From: Tubulanus polymorphus
Taxonomy: Eukaryota; Nemertea; Palaeonemertea; Tubulaniformes; Tubulanidae
Assembly (NCBI RefSeq): GCF_964204645.1
Contig: NC_134036.1
Coordinates: 7,426,704-7,490,703 of the forward strand
DNA: 64,000 bases
Direction: 5' to 3'
In this document: positions 26,401 through 40,700 of the stretch, in pieces
Layout: every line of letters starts with the position of its first letter
Position numbering within the stretch: position 1 is the first letter of the stretch
The notes under the pieces: generated by a model
The model's database searches: none
What the model was told of the DNA's origin: nothing
The model's input: the letters and a program-made list of their open reading frames with translations, nothing else
Position numbers and translations under genes: made by a program

Positions 26401-29400
26401 TACGACCCGGCACCGGTCAGGGAGGGAGGCAGTAGGTCGGTCGTCCGTCCGTTCGTCATTGTGCCGGCGGTGGTAGTTCGAAAAACGACTAAGTGCTGAC
26501 CGGGCCTTGATCAGCGTTACGACCCGGAGCATTGAGGGAGGGAGGGAGGCAGTAGGTCGGTCGTCCGTCCGTTTGTCAGTGTGCCGGCAGCGATGGTTGT
26601 TCGAAAAATGACTAAGGGCTGACCGGGCCTTGATCAGCGTTACGACCCGGAGCATTGAGGGAGGGAGGGAGGCAGTAGGTCGGTCGTCCATCCGTTCGTC
26701 AGTGTGCCGGCGGTGGTAGTTCGAAAAACGACTAAGTGCTGACCGGGCCTAGATCAGCGTTACGACCCGGTGCAGTGAGGGAGGGAGGGAGGCAGTAGGT
26801 CGGTCGTCCGTCCGGTCGTCAGTGTGCCGGCGGTGGTTGTTCGAAAAACGACTAAGTGCTGACCGGGCCATGAACAGCGTTACGACCCGGCACCGGTCAG
26901 GAAGGGAGGGAGGGTGGCAGTAGGTCGGTCGTCCGTCCGTTCGTCAGTGTGCCGGCGGTGGTAGTTCGAAAAACGACTAAGTGCTGACCGGGCCATGAAC
27001 AGCGTTACGACCCGGCACCGGTCAGGAAGGGAGGGAGGGTGGCAGTAGGTCGGTCGTCCATCCGTTCGTCAGTGTGCCGGCGGTGGTAGTTCGAAAAAAG
27101 ACTAAGTGCTGACCGGGCCTTGATCAGCGTTACGACCCGGTACAGTGAGGGAGGGAGGGAGGCAGTAGGTCGGTCGTCCGTCCGTTCGTCAGTGTGCCGG
27201 CGGTGGTTGTTCGAAAAACGACTAAGTGCTGACCGGGTCATGATCAGCGTTACGACCCGGTGCAGTGAGGGAGGGAGGGAGGGAGGCAGTAGGTCGGTCG
27301 TCCATCCGTTCGTCAGTGTGCCGGCGATGGTTGTTCGAAAAACGACTAAGTGCTGACCGGGCCTTGATCAGCGTTACGACCCGGTGCAGTGAGGGAGGGA
27401 GGGAGGCACTAGGACAGTCGTCCGCCCGTTAGTCAGTGTGCCGGCGGTGGTTGTTCGAAAAACGACTAAGTGCTGACCGGGCCTTGATCAGCGTTACGAC
27501 CCGGCACCGGTCAGGGAGGGAGGGAGGGAGGCAGTAGGTCGGTCGTCCGTCCGTTCGTCACTGTGCCGGCGGTGGTAGTTCGAAAAACGACTAAGTGCTG
27601 ACCGGGCCTTGATCAGCGTTACGACCCGGAGCTTTGAGGGAGGGAGGGAGGCAGTAGGTCGGTCGTCCGTCCGTTTGTCAGTGTGCCGGCAGTGATGGTT
27701 GTTCGAAAAAATGACTAAGGGCTGACCGGGCCATGAACAGCGTTACGACCCGGCGCTGGTCAGGGCGGGAGGGAGGGAGGCAGTAGGTCGGTCGTCCATC
27801 CGTTCGTCAGTGTGCCGGCGGTGGTTGTTCGAAAAACGACTAAGTGCTGACCGGGCCATGAACAGCGTTACGACCCGGCACCGGTCAGGAAGGGAGGGAG
27901 GGTGGCAGTAGGTCGGTCGTCCGTTCGTTGGTCAGTGTGCCGGCGGTGGTAGTTCGAAAAACGACTAAGTGCTGACCGGGCCTTGATCAGCGTTACGACC
28001 CGGTGCAGTGAGGGAGGGAGGGAGGCAGTAGGTCGGTCGTCCGTCCGTTCGTCAGTGTGCCGGCGGTGGTTGTTCGAAAAACGACTAAGTGCTGACCGGG
28101 CCATGAACAGCGTTACGACCCGGCACCGGTCAGGAAGGGAGGGAGGGTGGCAGTAGGTCGGTCGTCCGTTCGTTGGTCAGTGTGCCGGCGGTGGTAGTTC
28201 GAAAAACGACTAAGTGCTGACCGGGCCATGAACAGCGTTACGACCCGGCACCGGTCAGGAAGGGAGGGAGGGTGGCAGTAGGTCGGTCGTCCATCCGTTC
28301 GTCAGTGTGCCGGCGGTGGTAGTTCGAAAAACGACTAAGTGCTGACCGGGCCTTGATCAGCGTTACGACCCGGTACAGTGAGGGAGGGAGGGAGGCAGTA
28401 GGTCGGTCGTCCGTCCGTTCGTCAGTGTGCCGGCGGTGGTTGTTCGAAAAACGACTAAGTGCTGACCGGGCCTTGATCAGCGTTACGACCCGGAGCATTG
28501 AGGGAGGGAGGGAGGCAGTAGGTCGGTCGTCCGTCCGTCCGTTTGTCAGTGTGCCGGCAGCGATGGTTGTTCGAAAAATGACTAAGGGCTGACCGGGCCT
28601 TGATCAGCGTTACGACCCGGAGCATTGAGGGAGGGAGGGAGGGAGGCAGTAGGTCGGTCGTCCATCCGTTCGTCAGTGTGCCGGCGGTGGTAGTTCGAAA
28701 AACGACTAAGTGCTGACCGGGCCTTGATCAGCGTTACGACCCGGTGCAGTGAGGGAGGGAGGGAGGCAGTAGGTCGGTCGTCCGTCCGTTCGTCAGTGTG
28801 CCGGTGGTGGTTGTTCGAAAAACGACTAAGTGCTGACCGGGCCTTGATCAGCGTTACGACCCGGCGCAGTGAGGGAGGGAGGGAGGGAGGCAGTAGGTCG
28901 GTCGTCCATCCGTTCGTCAGTGTGCCGGCGGTGGTTGTTCGAAAAACGACTAAGTGCTGACCGGGCCTTGATCAGCGTTACGACCCGGTGCAGTGAGGGA
29001 GGGAGGGAGGCACTAGGACAGTCGTCCGCCCGTTAGTCAGTGTGTCGGCGGTTGTTGTTCGAAAAACGACTAAGTGCTGACCGGGCCATGAACAGCGTTA
29101 CGACCCGGCACCGGTCAGGAAGGGAGGGAGGGTGGCAGTAGGTCGGTCGTCCGTTCGTTCGTCAGTGTGCCGGCGGTTGTTGTTCGAAAAACGACTAAGT
29201 GCTGACCGGGCCTTGATCAGCGTTACGACCCGGTGCAGTGAGGGAGGGAGGGAGGCAGTAGGTCGGTCGTCCATCCGTTCGTCAGTGTGCCGGCGGTGGT
29301 AGTTCGAAAAACGACTAAGTGCTGACCGGGCCTTGATCAGCGTTACGACCCGGTGCAGTGAGGGAGGGAGGGAGGGAGGCAGTAGGTCGGTCGTCCATCC

Positions 29401-31758
29401 GTTCGTCAGTGTGCCGGCGGTGGTTGTTCGAAAAACGACTAAGTGCTGACCGGGCCATGATCAGCGTTACGACCCGGTGCAGTGAGGGAGGGAGGGAGGC
29501 ACTAGGACAGTCGTCCGCCCGTTAGTCAGTGTGCCGGCGGTGGTTGTTCGAAAAACGACTAAGTGCTGACCGGGCCTTGATCAGCGTTACGACCCGGCAC
29601 CGGTCAGGGAGGGAGGGAGGGAGGCAGTAGGTCGGTCGTCCGTCCGTTCGTCACTGTGCCGGCGGTGGTAGTTCGAAAAACGACTAAGTGCTGACCGGGC
29701 CTTGATCAGCGTTACGACCCGGCACCGGTCAGGAAGGGAGGGAGGGTGGCAGTAGGTCGGTCGTCCATCCGTTCGTCAGTGTGCCGGCGGTGGTAGTTCG
29801 AAAAACGACTAAGTGCTGACCGGGCCTTGATCAGCGTTACGACCCGGTACAGTGAGGGAGGGAGGGAGGCAGTAGGTCGGTCGTCCGTCCGTTCGTCAGT
29901 GTGCCGGCGGTGGTTGTTCGAAAAACGACTAAGTGCTGACCGGGTCATGATCAGCGTTACGACCCGGTGCAGTGAGGGAGGGAGGGAGGGTGGCAGTAGG
30001 TCGGTCGTCCATCCGTTCGTCAGTGTGCCGGCGGTGGTAGTTCGAAAAACGACTAAGTGCTGACCGGGCCTTGATCAGCGTTACGACCCGGTACAGTGAG
30101 GGAGGGAGGGAGGCAGTAGGTCGGTCGTCCGTCCGTTCGTCAGTGTGCCGGCGGTGGTTGTTCGAAAAACGACTAAGTGCTGACCGGGTTATGATCAGCG
30201 TTACGACCCGGTGCAGTGAGGGAGGGAGGGAGGGAGGCAGTAGGTCGGTCGTCCATCCGTTCGTCAGTGTGCCGGCGATGGTTGTTCGAAAAACGACTAA
30301 GTGCTGACCGGGCCTTGATCAGCGTTACGACCCGGTGCAGTGAGGGAGGGAGGGAGGCACTAGGACAGTCGTCCGCCCGTTAGTCAGTGTGCCGGCGGTG
30401 GTTGTTCGAAAAACGACTAAGTGCTGACCGGGCCTTGATCAGCGTTACGACCCGGCACCGGTCAGGGAGGGAGGGAGGGAGGCAGTAGGTCGGTCGTCCG
30501 TCCGTTCGTCACTGTGCCGGCGGTGGTAGTTCGAAAAACGACTAAGTGCTGACCGGGCCTTGATCAGCGTTACGACCCGGAGCATTGAGGGAGGGAGGGA
30601 GGGAGGCAGTAGGTCGGTCGTCCGTCCGTTTGTCAGTGTGCCGGCAGTGATGGTTGTTCGAAAAAATGACTAAGGGCTGACCGGGCCTTGATCAGCGTTA
30701 CGACCCGGCGCTGGTCAGGGAGGGAGGGAGGGAGGCAGTAGGTCGGTCGTCCATCCGTTCGTCAGTGTGCCGGCGGTGGTAGTTCGAAAAACGACTAAGT
30801 GCTGACCGGGCCTTGATCAGCGTTACGACCCGGTGCAGTGAGGGAGGGAGGGAGGCAGTAGGTCGGTCGTCCGTCCGTTTGTCAGTGTGCCGGCAGTGAT
30901 GGTTGTTCGAAAAACGACTAAGTGCTGACCGGGCCTTGATCAGCGTTACGACCCGGTGCAGTGAGGGAGGGAGGGAGGCAGTAGGTCGGTCGTCCATCCG
31001 TTCGTCAGTGTGCCGGCGGTGGTAGTTCGAAAAACGACTAAGTGCTGACCGGGCCTAGATCAGCGTTACGACCCGGTGCAGTGAGGGAGGGAGGGAGGCA
31101 GTAGGTCGGTCGTCCGTCCGGTCGTCAATGTGCTGGCGGTGGTTGTTCGAAAAACGACTAAGTGCTGACCGGGCCATGATCAGCGTTACGACCCGGTGCA
31201 GTGAGGGAGGGAGGGAGGAACTAGGACAGTCGTCCGCCCGTTAGTCAGTGTGTCGGCGGTTGTTGTTCGAAAAACGACTAAGTGCTGACCGGGCCATGAA
31301 CAGCGTTACGACCCGGCACCGGTCAGGAAGGGAGGGAGGGTGGCAGTAGGTCGGTCGTCCGTTCGTTGGTCAGTGTGCCGGCGGTGGTAGTTCGAAAAAC
31401 GACTAAGTGCTGACCGGGCCTTGATCAGCGTTACGACCCGGAGCATTGAGGGAGGGAGGGAGGCAGTAGGTCGGTCGTCCGTCCGTTTGTCAGTGTGCCG
31501 GCAGTGATGGTTGTTCGAAAAACGACTAAGGGCTGACCGGGCCTTAATCAGCGTTACGACCCGGCGCTGGTCAGGGAGGGAGGGAGGGAGGCAGTAGGTC
31601 GGTCGTCCATCCGTTCGTCAGTGTGCCGGCGGTGGTAGTTCGAAAAACGACTAAGTGCTGACCGGGCCTTGATCAGCGTTACGACCCGGTGCAGTGAGGG
31701 AGGGAGGGAGGCAGTAGGTCGGTCGTCCGTCCGTTTGTCAGTGTGCCGGCAGTGATGG
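20464..31758 (+). repeat. Satellite mega-repeat unit II (11,295 bp)
   Basis: This is colinear with unit III at 11295 bp for 20464-23575 and 26047-29711. Relative to units I and III it has gained 1108 bp (three 1228-bp repeats in place of two 1348-bp ones, 22348-24804) and lost 1108 bp at a junction near 25990, where a GGTTGGTCAG-type monomer is fused to one ending CTAAGCGCTGACCGGGTC. The two changes cancel, so the overall offset is restored. Confidence 0.75.
22348..24803 (+). repeat. Higher-order repeat, 1228 bp x2 (unit II)
   Basis: The same monomer order as the 1348-bp repeat restarts at 22348, 23576 and 24804, a spacing of 1228 bp. That is one 120-bp monomer shorter than in units I and III. 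Confidence 0.75.
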
Positions 31759-34700
31759 TTGTTCGAAAAACGACTAAGTGCTGACCGGGCCTTGATCAGC
31801 GTTACGACCCGGTGCAGTGAGGGAGGGAGGGAGGCAGTAGGTTGTTCGTCCGTCCGTTCGTCAGTGTGCCGGCGGTGGTTGTTCGAAAAACGACTAAGTG
31901 CTGACCGGGCCTTGATCAGCGTTACGACCCGGTGCAGTGAGGGAGGGAGGGAGGCAGTAGGTTGGTCGTCCGTCCGTTCGTCAGTGTGCCGGCGGTGGTT
32001 GTTCGAAAAACGACTAAGTGCTGACCGGGCCTTGATCAGCGTTACGACCCGGAGCAGTGAGGGAGGGAGGGAGGTAGTAGGTCGGTCGTCCGTTCGTTCG
32101 TCAGTGTGCCGGCGGTGGTTGTTCGAAAAACGACTAAGTGCTGACCGGGCCTTGATCAGCGTTACGACCCGGCACCGGTCAGGGAGGGAGGGAGGGAGGC
32201 AGTAGGTCGGTCGTCCGTCCGTTCGTCATTGTGCCGGCGGTGATTGTTCGAAAAACGACTAAGTGCTGACCGGGCCTTAATCAGCGTTACGACCAGGCAC
32301 CGGTCAGGGAGGGAGGGAGGGAGGCAGTAGGTCGGTCGTCCATCCGTTCGTCAGTGTGCCGGCGGTGGTAGTTCGAAAAACGACTAAGTGCTGACCGGGC
32401 CTAGATCAGCGTTACGACCCGTTGCAGTGAGGGAGGGAGGGAGGCAGTAGGTCGGTCGTCCGTCCGGTCGTCAGTGTGCCGGCGGTGGTTGTTCGAAAAA
32501 CGACTAAGTGCTGACCGGGCCTTGATCAGCGTTACGACCCGGTGCAGTGAGGGAGGGAGGGAGGCACTAGGACAGTCGTCCGCCCGTTAGTCAGTGTGTC
32601 GGCGGTTGTTGTTCGAAAAACGACTAAGTGCTGACCGGGCCATGAACAGCGTTACGACCCGGCACCGGTCAGGAAGGGAGGGAGGGTGGCAGTAGGTCGG
32701 TCGTCCGTCCGTTCGTCAGTGTGCCGGCGGTGGTTGTTCGAAAAACGAATAAGTGCTGACCGGGCCTTAATCAGCGTTACGACCCGGCACCGGTCAGGGA
32801 GGGAGGGAGGGAGGCAGTAGGTCGGTCGTCCGTCCGTTCGTCAGTGTGCCGGCGGTGGTTGTTCGAAAAACGACTAAGTGCTGACCGGGCCTTGATCAGC
32901 GTTACGACCCGGAGCAGTGAGGGAGGGAGGGAGGCAGTAGGTCGGTCGTCTGTCCGTTCGCCAGTGTGCCGGCGGTGGTTGTTCGAAAAACGACTAAGTG
33001 CTGACCGGGCCTTGATCAGCGTTACGACCCAGAGCATTGAGGGAGGGAGGGAGGGAGTAGGTCGGTCGTCCGTCCGTTTGTCAGTGTGCCGGCAGTGATG
33101 GTTGTTCGAAAAACGACTAAGGGCTGACCGGGCCTTAATCAGCGTTACGACCCGGCGCTGGTCAGGGAGGGAGGGAGGGAGGCAGTAGGTCGGTCGTCCG
33201 TCCGTTCGTCATTGTGCCGGCGGTGATAGTTCGAAAAACGACTAAGTGCTGACCGGGCCTTGATCAGCGTTACGACCCGGTGCAGTGAGGGAGGGAGGGA
33301 GGGAGGAACTAGGACAGTCGTCCGCCCGTTAGTCAGTGTGTCGGCGGTTGTTGTTCGAAAAACGACTAAGTGCTGACCGGGCCATGAACAGCGTTACGAC
33401 CCGGCACCGGTCAGGAAGGGAGGGAGGGTGGCAGTAGGTCGGTCGTCCGTTCGTTGGTCAGTGTGCCGGCGGTGGTAGTTCGAAAAACGACTAAGTGCTG
33501 ACCGGGCCTTGATCAGCGTTACGACCCGGTGCAGTGAGGGAGGGAGGGAGGGAGGCAGTAGGTCGGTCGTCCGTCCGTTCGTCAGTGTGCCGGCGGTGGT
33601 AGTTCGAAAAACGACTAAGTGCTGACCGGGCCATGAACAGCGTTACGACCCGGCACCGGTCAGGAAGGGAGGGAGGGTGGCAGTAGGTCGGTCGTCCATC
33701 CGTTCGTCAGTGTGCCGGCGGTGGTAGTTCGAAAAACGACTAAGTGCTGACCGGGCCTTGATCAGCGTTACGACCCGGCACAGTGAGGGAGGGAGGGAGG
33801 CAGTAGGTCGGTCGTCCGTCCGTTCGTCAGTGTGCCGGCGGTGGTTGTTCGAAAAACGACTAAGTGCTGACCGGGTCATGATCAGCGTTACGACCCGGTG
33901 CAGTGAGGGAGGGAGGGAGGGAGGCAGTAGGTCGGTCGTCCATCCGTTCGTCAGTGTGCCGGCGATGGTTGTTCGAAAAACGACGAAGTGCTGACTGGGC
34001 CTTGATCAGCGTTACGACCCGGTGCAGTGAGGGAGGGAGGGAGGCACTAGGACAGTCGTCCGCCCGTTAGTCAGTGTGCCGGCGGTGGTTGTTCGAAAAA
34101 CGACTAAGTGCTGACCGGGCCTTGATCAGCGTTACGACCCGGCACCGGTCAGGGAGGGAGGGAGGGAGGCAGTAGGTCGGTCGTCCGTCCGTTCGTCACT
34201 GTGCCGGCGGTGGTAGTTCGAAAAACGACTAAGTGCTGACCGGGCCTTGATCAGCGTTACGACCCGGAGCATTGAGGGAGGGAGGGAGGCAGTAGGTCGG
34301 TCGTCCGTCCGTTTGTCAGTGTGCCGGCAGTGATGGTTGTTCGAAAAAATGACTAAGGGCTGACCGGGCCTTGATCAGCGTTACGACCCGGCGCTGGTCA
34401 GGGCGGGAGGGAGGGAGGCAGTAGGTCGGTCGTCCATCCGTTCGTCAGTGTGCCGGCGGTGGTAGTTCGAAAAACGACTAAGTGCTGACCGGGCCTAGAT
34501 CAGCGTTACGACCCGGTGCAGTGAGGGAGGGAGGGAGGCAGTAGGTCGGTCGTCCGTCCGGTCGTCAATGTGCTGGCGGTGGTTGTTCGAAAAACGACTA
34601 AGTGCTGACCGGGCCTTGATCAGCGTTACGACCCGGTGCAGTGAGGGAGGGAGGGAGGAACTAGGACAGTCGTCCGCCCGTTAGTCAGTGTGTCGGCGGT

Positions 34701-37700
34701 TGTTGTTCGAAAAACGACTAAGTGCTGACCGGGCCATGAACAGCGTTACGACCCGGCACCGGTCAGGAAGGGAGGGAGGGTGGCAGTAGGTCGGTCGTCC
34801 GTTCGTTGGTCAGTGTGCCGGCGGTGGTAGTTCGAAAAACGACTAAGTGCTGACCGGGCCTTGATCAGCGTTACGACCCGGTGCAGTGAGGGAGGGAGGG
34901 AGGCAGTAGGTCGGTCTTCCGTCCGTTCGTCAGTGTGCCGGCGGTGGTAGTTCGAAAAACGACTAAGTGCTGACCGGGCCATGAACAGCGTTACGACCCG
35001 GCACCGGTCAGGAAGGGAGGGAGGGTGGCAGTAGGTCGGTCGTCCATCCGTTCGTCAGTGTGCCGGCGGTGGTAGTTCGAAAAACGACTAAGTGCTGACC
35101 GGGCCTTGATCAGCGTTACGACCCGGTACAGTGAGGGAGGGAGGGAGGCAGTAGGTCGGTCGTCCGTCCGTTCGTCAGTTTGCCGGCGGTGGTTGTTCGA
35201 AAAACGACTAAGTGCTGACCGGGTCATGATCAGCGTTACGACCCGGTGCAGTGAGGGAGGGAGGAAGGGAGGCAGTAGGTCGGTCGTCCATCCGTTCGTC
35301 AGTGTGCCGGCGATGGTTGTTCGAAAAACGACTAATTGCTGACCGGGCCTTGATCAGCGTTACGACCCGGTGCAGTGAGGGAGGGAGGGAGGCACTAGGA
35401 CAGTCGTCCGCCCGTTAGTCAGTGTGCCGGCGGTGGTTGTTCGAAAAACGACTAAGTGCTGACCGGGCCTTGATCAGCGTTACGACCCGGCACCGGTCAG
35501 GGAGGGAGGGAGGGAGGCAGTAGGTCGGTCGTCCGTCCGTTCGTCACTGTGCCGGCGATGGTAGTTCGAAAAACGACTAAGTGCTGACCGGGCCTTGATC
35601 AGCGTTACGACCCGGAGCTTTGAGGGAGGGAGGGAGGCAGTAGGTCGGTCGTCCGTCCGTTTGTCAGTGTGCCGGCAGTGATGGTTGTTCGAAAAAATGA
35701 CTAAGGGCTGACCGGGCCTTGATCAGCGTTACGACCCGGCGCTGGTCAGGGCGGGAGGGAGGGAGGCAGTAGGTCGGTCGTCCATCCGTTCGTCAGTGTG
35801 CCGGCGGTGGTAGTTCGAAAAACGACTAAGTGCTGACCGGGCCTAGATCAGCGTTACGACCCTGTGCAGTGAGGGAGGGAGGGAGGCAGTAGGTCGGTCG
35901 TCCGTCCGGTCGTCAGTGTGCCGGCGGTGGTTGTTCGAAAAACGACTAAGTGCTGACCGGGCCATGATCAGCGTTACGACCCGGTGCAGTGAGGGTGGGA
36001 GGGAGGAACTAGGACAGTCGTCCGCCCGTTAGTCAGTGTGTCGGCGGTTGTTGTTCGAAAAACGACTAAGTGCTGACCGGGCCATGAACAGCGTTACGAC
36101 CCGGCACCGGTCAGATAGGGAGGGAGGGTGGCAGTAGGTCGGTCGTCCGTTCGTTGGTCAGTGTGCCGGCGGTGGTAGTTCGAAAAACGACTAAGTGCTG
36201 ACCGGGCCTTGATCAGCGTTACGACCCGGTGCAGTGAGGGAGGGAGGGAGGCAGTAGGTCGGTCGTCCGTCCGTTCGTCAGTGTGCCGGCGGTGGTAGTT
36301 CGAAAAACGACTAAGTGCTGACCGGGCCATGAACAGCGTTACGACCCGGCACCGGTCAGGAAGGGAGGAAGGGTGTTAGTAGGTCGGTCGTCCATCCGTT
36401 CGTCAGTGTGCCGGCGGTGGTAGTTCGAAAAACGACTAAGTGCTGACCGGGCCTTGATCAGCGTTACGACCCGGTACAGTGAGGGAGGGAGGGAGGCAGT
36501 AGGTCGGTCGTCCGTCCGTTCGTCAGTGTGCCGGCGGTGGTTGTTCGAAAAACGACTAAGTGCTGACCGGGTCATGATCAGCGTTACGACCCGGTGCAGT
36601 GAGGGAGGGAGGGAGGGAGGCAGTAGGTCGGTCGTCCATCCGTTCGTCAGTGTGCCGGCGGTGGTTGTTCGAAAAACGACTAAGTGCTGACCGGGCCTTG
36701 ATCAGCGTTACGACCCGGTGCAGTGAGGGAGGGAGGGAGGGAGGCAGTAGGTCGGTCGTCCATCCGTTCGTCAGTGTGCCGGCGGTGGTTGTTCGAAAAA
36801 CGACTAAGTGCTGACCGGGCCATGAACAGCGTTACGACCCGGTACCGGTCAGGAAGGGAGGGAGGGTGGCAGTAGGTCGGTCGTCCGTTCGTTCGTCAGT
36901 GTGCCGGCGGTGGTTGTTCGAAAAACGACTAAGTGCTGACCGGGCCATGAACAGCGTTACGACCCGGCACCGGTCAGGAAGGGAGGGAGGGTGGCAGTAG
37001 GTCGGTCGTCCGTTCGTTGGTCAGTGTGCCGGCGGTGGTAGTTCGAAAAACGACTAAGTGCTGACCGGGCCATGAACAGCGTTACGACCCGGCACCGGTC
37101 AGGAAGGGAGGGAGGGTGGCAGTAGGTCGGTCGTCCATCCGTTCGTCAGTGTGCCGGCGGTGGTAGTTCGAAAAACGACTAAGTGCTGACCGGGCCTTGA
37201 TCAGCGTTACGACCCGGTGCAGTGAGGGAGGGAGGGAGGCAGTAGGTCGGTCGTCCGTCCGTTCGTCAGTGTGCCGGCGGTGGTTGTTCGAAAAACGACT
37301 AAGTGCTGACCGGGTCATGATCAGCGTTACGACCCGGTGCAGTGAGGGAGGGAGGGAGGGAGGCAGTAGGTCGGTCGTCCGTCCGTTCGTCAGTGTGCCG
37401 GCGGTGGTTGTTCGAAAAACGACTAAGTGCTTACCGGGCCTTGATCAGCGTTACGACCCGGTGCAGTGAGGGAGGGAGGGAGGGAGGCAGTAGGTCGGTC
37501 GTCCATCCGTTCGTCAGTGTGCCGGCGGTGGTTGTTCGAAAAACGACTAAGTGCTGACCGGGCCATGATCAGCGTTACGACCCGGTGCAGTGAGGGAGGG
37601 AGGGAGGCACTAGGACAGTCGTCCGCCCGTTAGTCAGTGTGTCGGCGGTTGTTGTTCGAAAAACGACTAAGTGCTGACCGGGCCATGAACAGCGTTACGA

Positions 37701-40700
37701 CCCGGCACCGGTCAGGGAGGGAGGCAGTAGGTCGGTCGTCCGTCCGTTCGTCATTGTGCCGGCGGTGGTAGTTCGAAAAACGACTAAGTGCTGACCGGGC
37801 CTTGATCAGCGTTACGACCCGGAGCATTGAGGGAGGGAGGGAGGCAGTAGGTCGGTCGTCCGTCCGTTTGTCAGTGTGCCGGCAGCGATGGTTGTTCGAA
37901 AAATGACTAAGGGCTGACCGGGCCTTGATCAGCGTTACGACCCGGAGCATTGAGGGAGGGAGGGAGGCAGTAGGTCGGTCGTCCATCCGTTCGTCAGTGT
38001 GCCGGCGGTGGTAGTTCGAAAAACGACTAAGTGCTGACCGGGCCTAGATCAGCGTTACGACCCGGTGCAGTGAGGGAGGGAGGGAGGCAGTAGGTCGGTC
38101 GTCCGTCCGGTCGTCAGTGTGCCGGCGGTGGTTGTTCGAAAAACGACTAAGTGCTGACCGGGCCATGAACAGCGTTACGACCCGGCACCGGTCAGGAAGG
38201 GAGGGAGGGTGGCAGTAGGTCGGTCGTCCGTCCGTTCGTCAGTGTGCCGGCGGTGGTAGTTCGAAAAACGACTAAGTGCTGACCGGGCCATGAACAGCGT
38301 TACGACCCGGCACCGGTCAGGAAGGGAGGGAGGGTGGCAGTAGGTCGGTCGTCCATCCGTTCGTCAGTGTGCCGGCGGTGGTAGTTCGAAAAACGACTAA
38401 GTGCTGACCGGGCCTTGATCAGCGTTACGACCCGGTACAGTGAGGGAGGGAGGGAGGCAGTAGGTCGGTCGTCCGTCCGTTCGTCAGTGTGCCGGCGGTG
38501 GTTGTTCGAAAAACGACTAAGTGCTGACCGGGTCATGATCAGCGTTACGACCCGGTGCAGTGAGGGAGGGAGGGAGGGAGGCAGTAGGTCGGTCGTCCAT
38601 CCGTTCGTCAGTGTGCCGGCGATGGTTGTTCGAAAAACGACTAAGTGCTGACCGGGCCTTGATCAGCGTTACGACCCGGTGCAGTGAGGGAGGGAGGGAG
38701 GCACTAGGACAGTCGTCCGCCCGTTAGTCAGTGTGCCGGCGGTGGTTGTTCGAAAAACGACTAAGTGCTGACCGGGCCTTGATCAGCGTTACGACCCGGC
38801 ACCGGTCAGGGAGGGAGGGAGGGAGGCAGTAGGTCGGTCGTCCGTCCGTTCGTCACTGTGCCGGCGGTGGTAGTTCGAAAAACGACTAAGTGCTGACCGG
38901 GCCTTGATCAGCGTTACGACCCGGAGCTTTGAGGGAGGGAGGGAGGCAGTAGGTCGGTCGTCCGTCCGTTTGTCAGTGTGCCGGCAGTGATGGTTGTTCG
39001 AAAAAATGACTAAGGGCTGACCGGGCCATGAACAGCGTTACGACCCGGCGCTGGTCAGGGCGGGAGGGAGGGAGGCAGTAGGTCGGTCGTCCATCCGTTC
39101 GTCAGTGTGCCGGCGGTGGTTGTTCGAAAAACGACTAAGTGCTGACCGGGCCATGAACAGCGTTACGACCCGGCACCGGTCAGGAAGGGAGGGAGGGTGG
39201 CAGTAGGTCGGTCGTCCGTTCGTTGGTCAGTGTGCCGGCGGTGGTAGTTCGAAAAACGACTAAGTGCTGACCGGGCCTTGATCAGCGTTACGACCCGGTG
39301 CAGTGAGGGAGGGAGGGAGGCAGTAGGTCGGTCGTCCGTCCGTTCGTCAGTGTGCCGGCGGTGGTTGTTCGAAAAACGACTAAGTGCTGACCGGGCCATG
39401 AACAGCGTTACGACCCGGCACCGGTCAGGAAGGGAGGGAGGGTGGCAGTAGGTCGGTCGTCCGTTCGTTGGTCAGTGTGCCGGCGGTGGTAGTTCGAAAA
39501 ACGACTAAGTGCTGACCGGGCCATGAACAGCGTTACGACCCGGCACCGGTCAGGAAGGGAGGGAGGGTGGCAGTAGGTCGGTCGTCCATCCGTTCGTCAG
39601 TGTGCCGGCGGTGGTAGTTCGAAAAACGACTAAGTGCTGACCGGGCCTTGATCAGCGTTACGACCCGGTACAGTGAGGGAGGGAGGGAGGCAGTAGGTCG
39701 GTCGTCCGTCCGTTCGTCAGTGTGCCGGCGGTGGTTGTTCGAAAAACGACTAAGTGCTGACCGGGCCTTGATCAGCGTTACGACCCGGAGCATTGAGGGA
39801 GGGAGGGAGGCAGTAGGTCGGTCGTCCGTCCGTCCGTTTGTCAGTGTGCCGGCAGCGATGGTTGTTCGAAAAATGACTAAGGGCTGACCGGGCCTTGATC
39901 AGCGTTACGACCCGGAGCATTGAGGGAGGGAGGGAGGGAGGCAGTAGGTCGGTCGTCCATCCGTTCGTCAGTGTGCCGGCGGTGGTAGTTCGAAAAACGA
40001 CTAAGTGCTGACCGGGCCTTGATCAGCGTTACGACCCGGTGCAGTGAGGGAGGGAGGGAGGCAGTAGGTCGGTCGTCCGTCCGTTCGTCAGTGTGCCGGT
40101 GGTGGTTGTTCGAAAAACGACTAAGTGCTGACCGGGCCTTGATCAGCGTTACGACCCGGCGCAGTGAGGGAGGGAGGGAGGGAGGCAGTAGGTCGGTCGT
40201 CCATCCGTTCGTCAGTGTGCCGGCGGTGGTTGTTCGAAAAACGACTAAGTGCTGACCGGGCCTTGATCAGCGTTACGACCCGGTGCAGTGAGGGAGGGAG
40301 GGAGGCACTAGGACAGTCGTCCGCCCGTTAGTCAGTGTGTCGGCGGTTGTTGTTCGAAAAACGACTAAGTGCTGACCGGGCCATGAACAGCGTTACGACC
40401 CGGCACCGGTCAGGAAGGGAGGGAGGGTGGCAGTAGGTCGGTCGTCCGTTCGTTCGTCAGTGTGCCGGCGGTTGTTGTTCGAAAAACGACTAAGTGCTGA
40501 CCGGGCCTTGATCAGCGTTACGACCCGGTGCAGTGAGGGAGGGAGGGAGGCAGTAGGTCGGTCGTCCATCCGTTCGTCAGTGTGCCGGCGGTGGTAGTTC
40601 GAAAAACGACTAAGTGCTGACAGGGCCTTGATCAGCGTTACGACCCGGTGCAGTGAGGGAGGGAGGGAGGGAGGCAGTAGGTCGGTCGTCCATCCGTTCG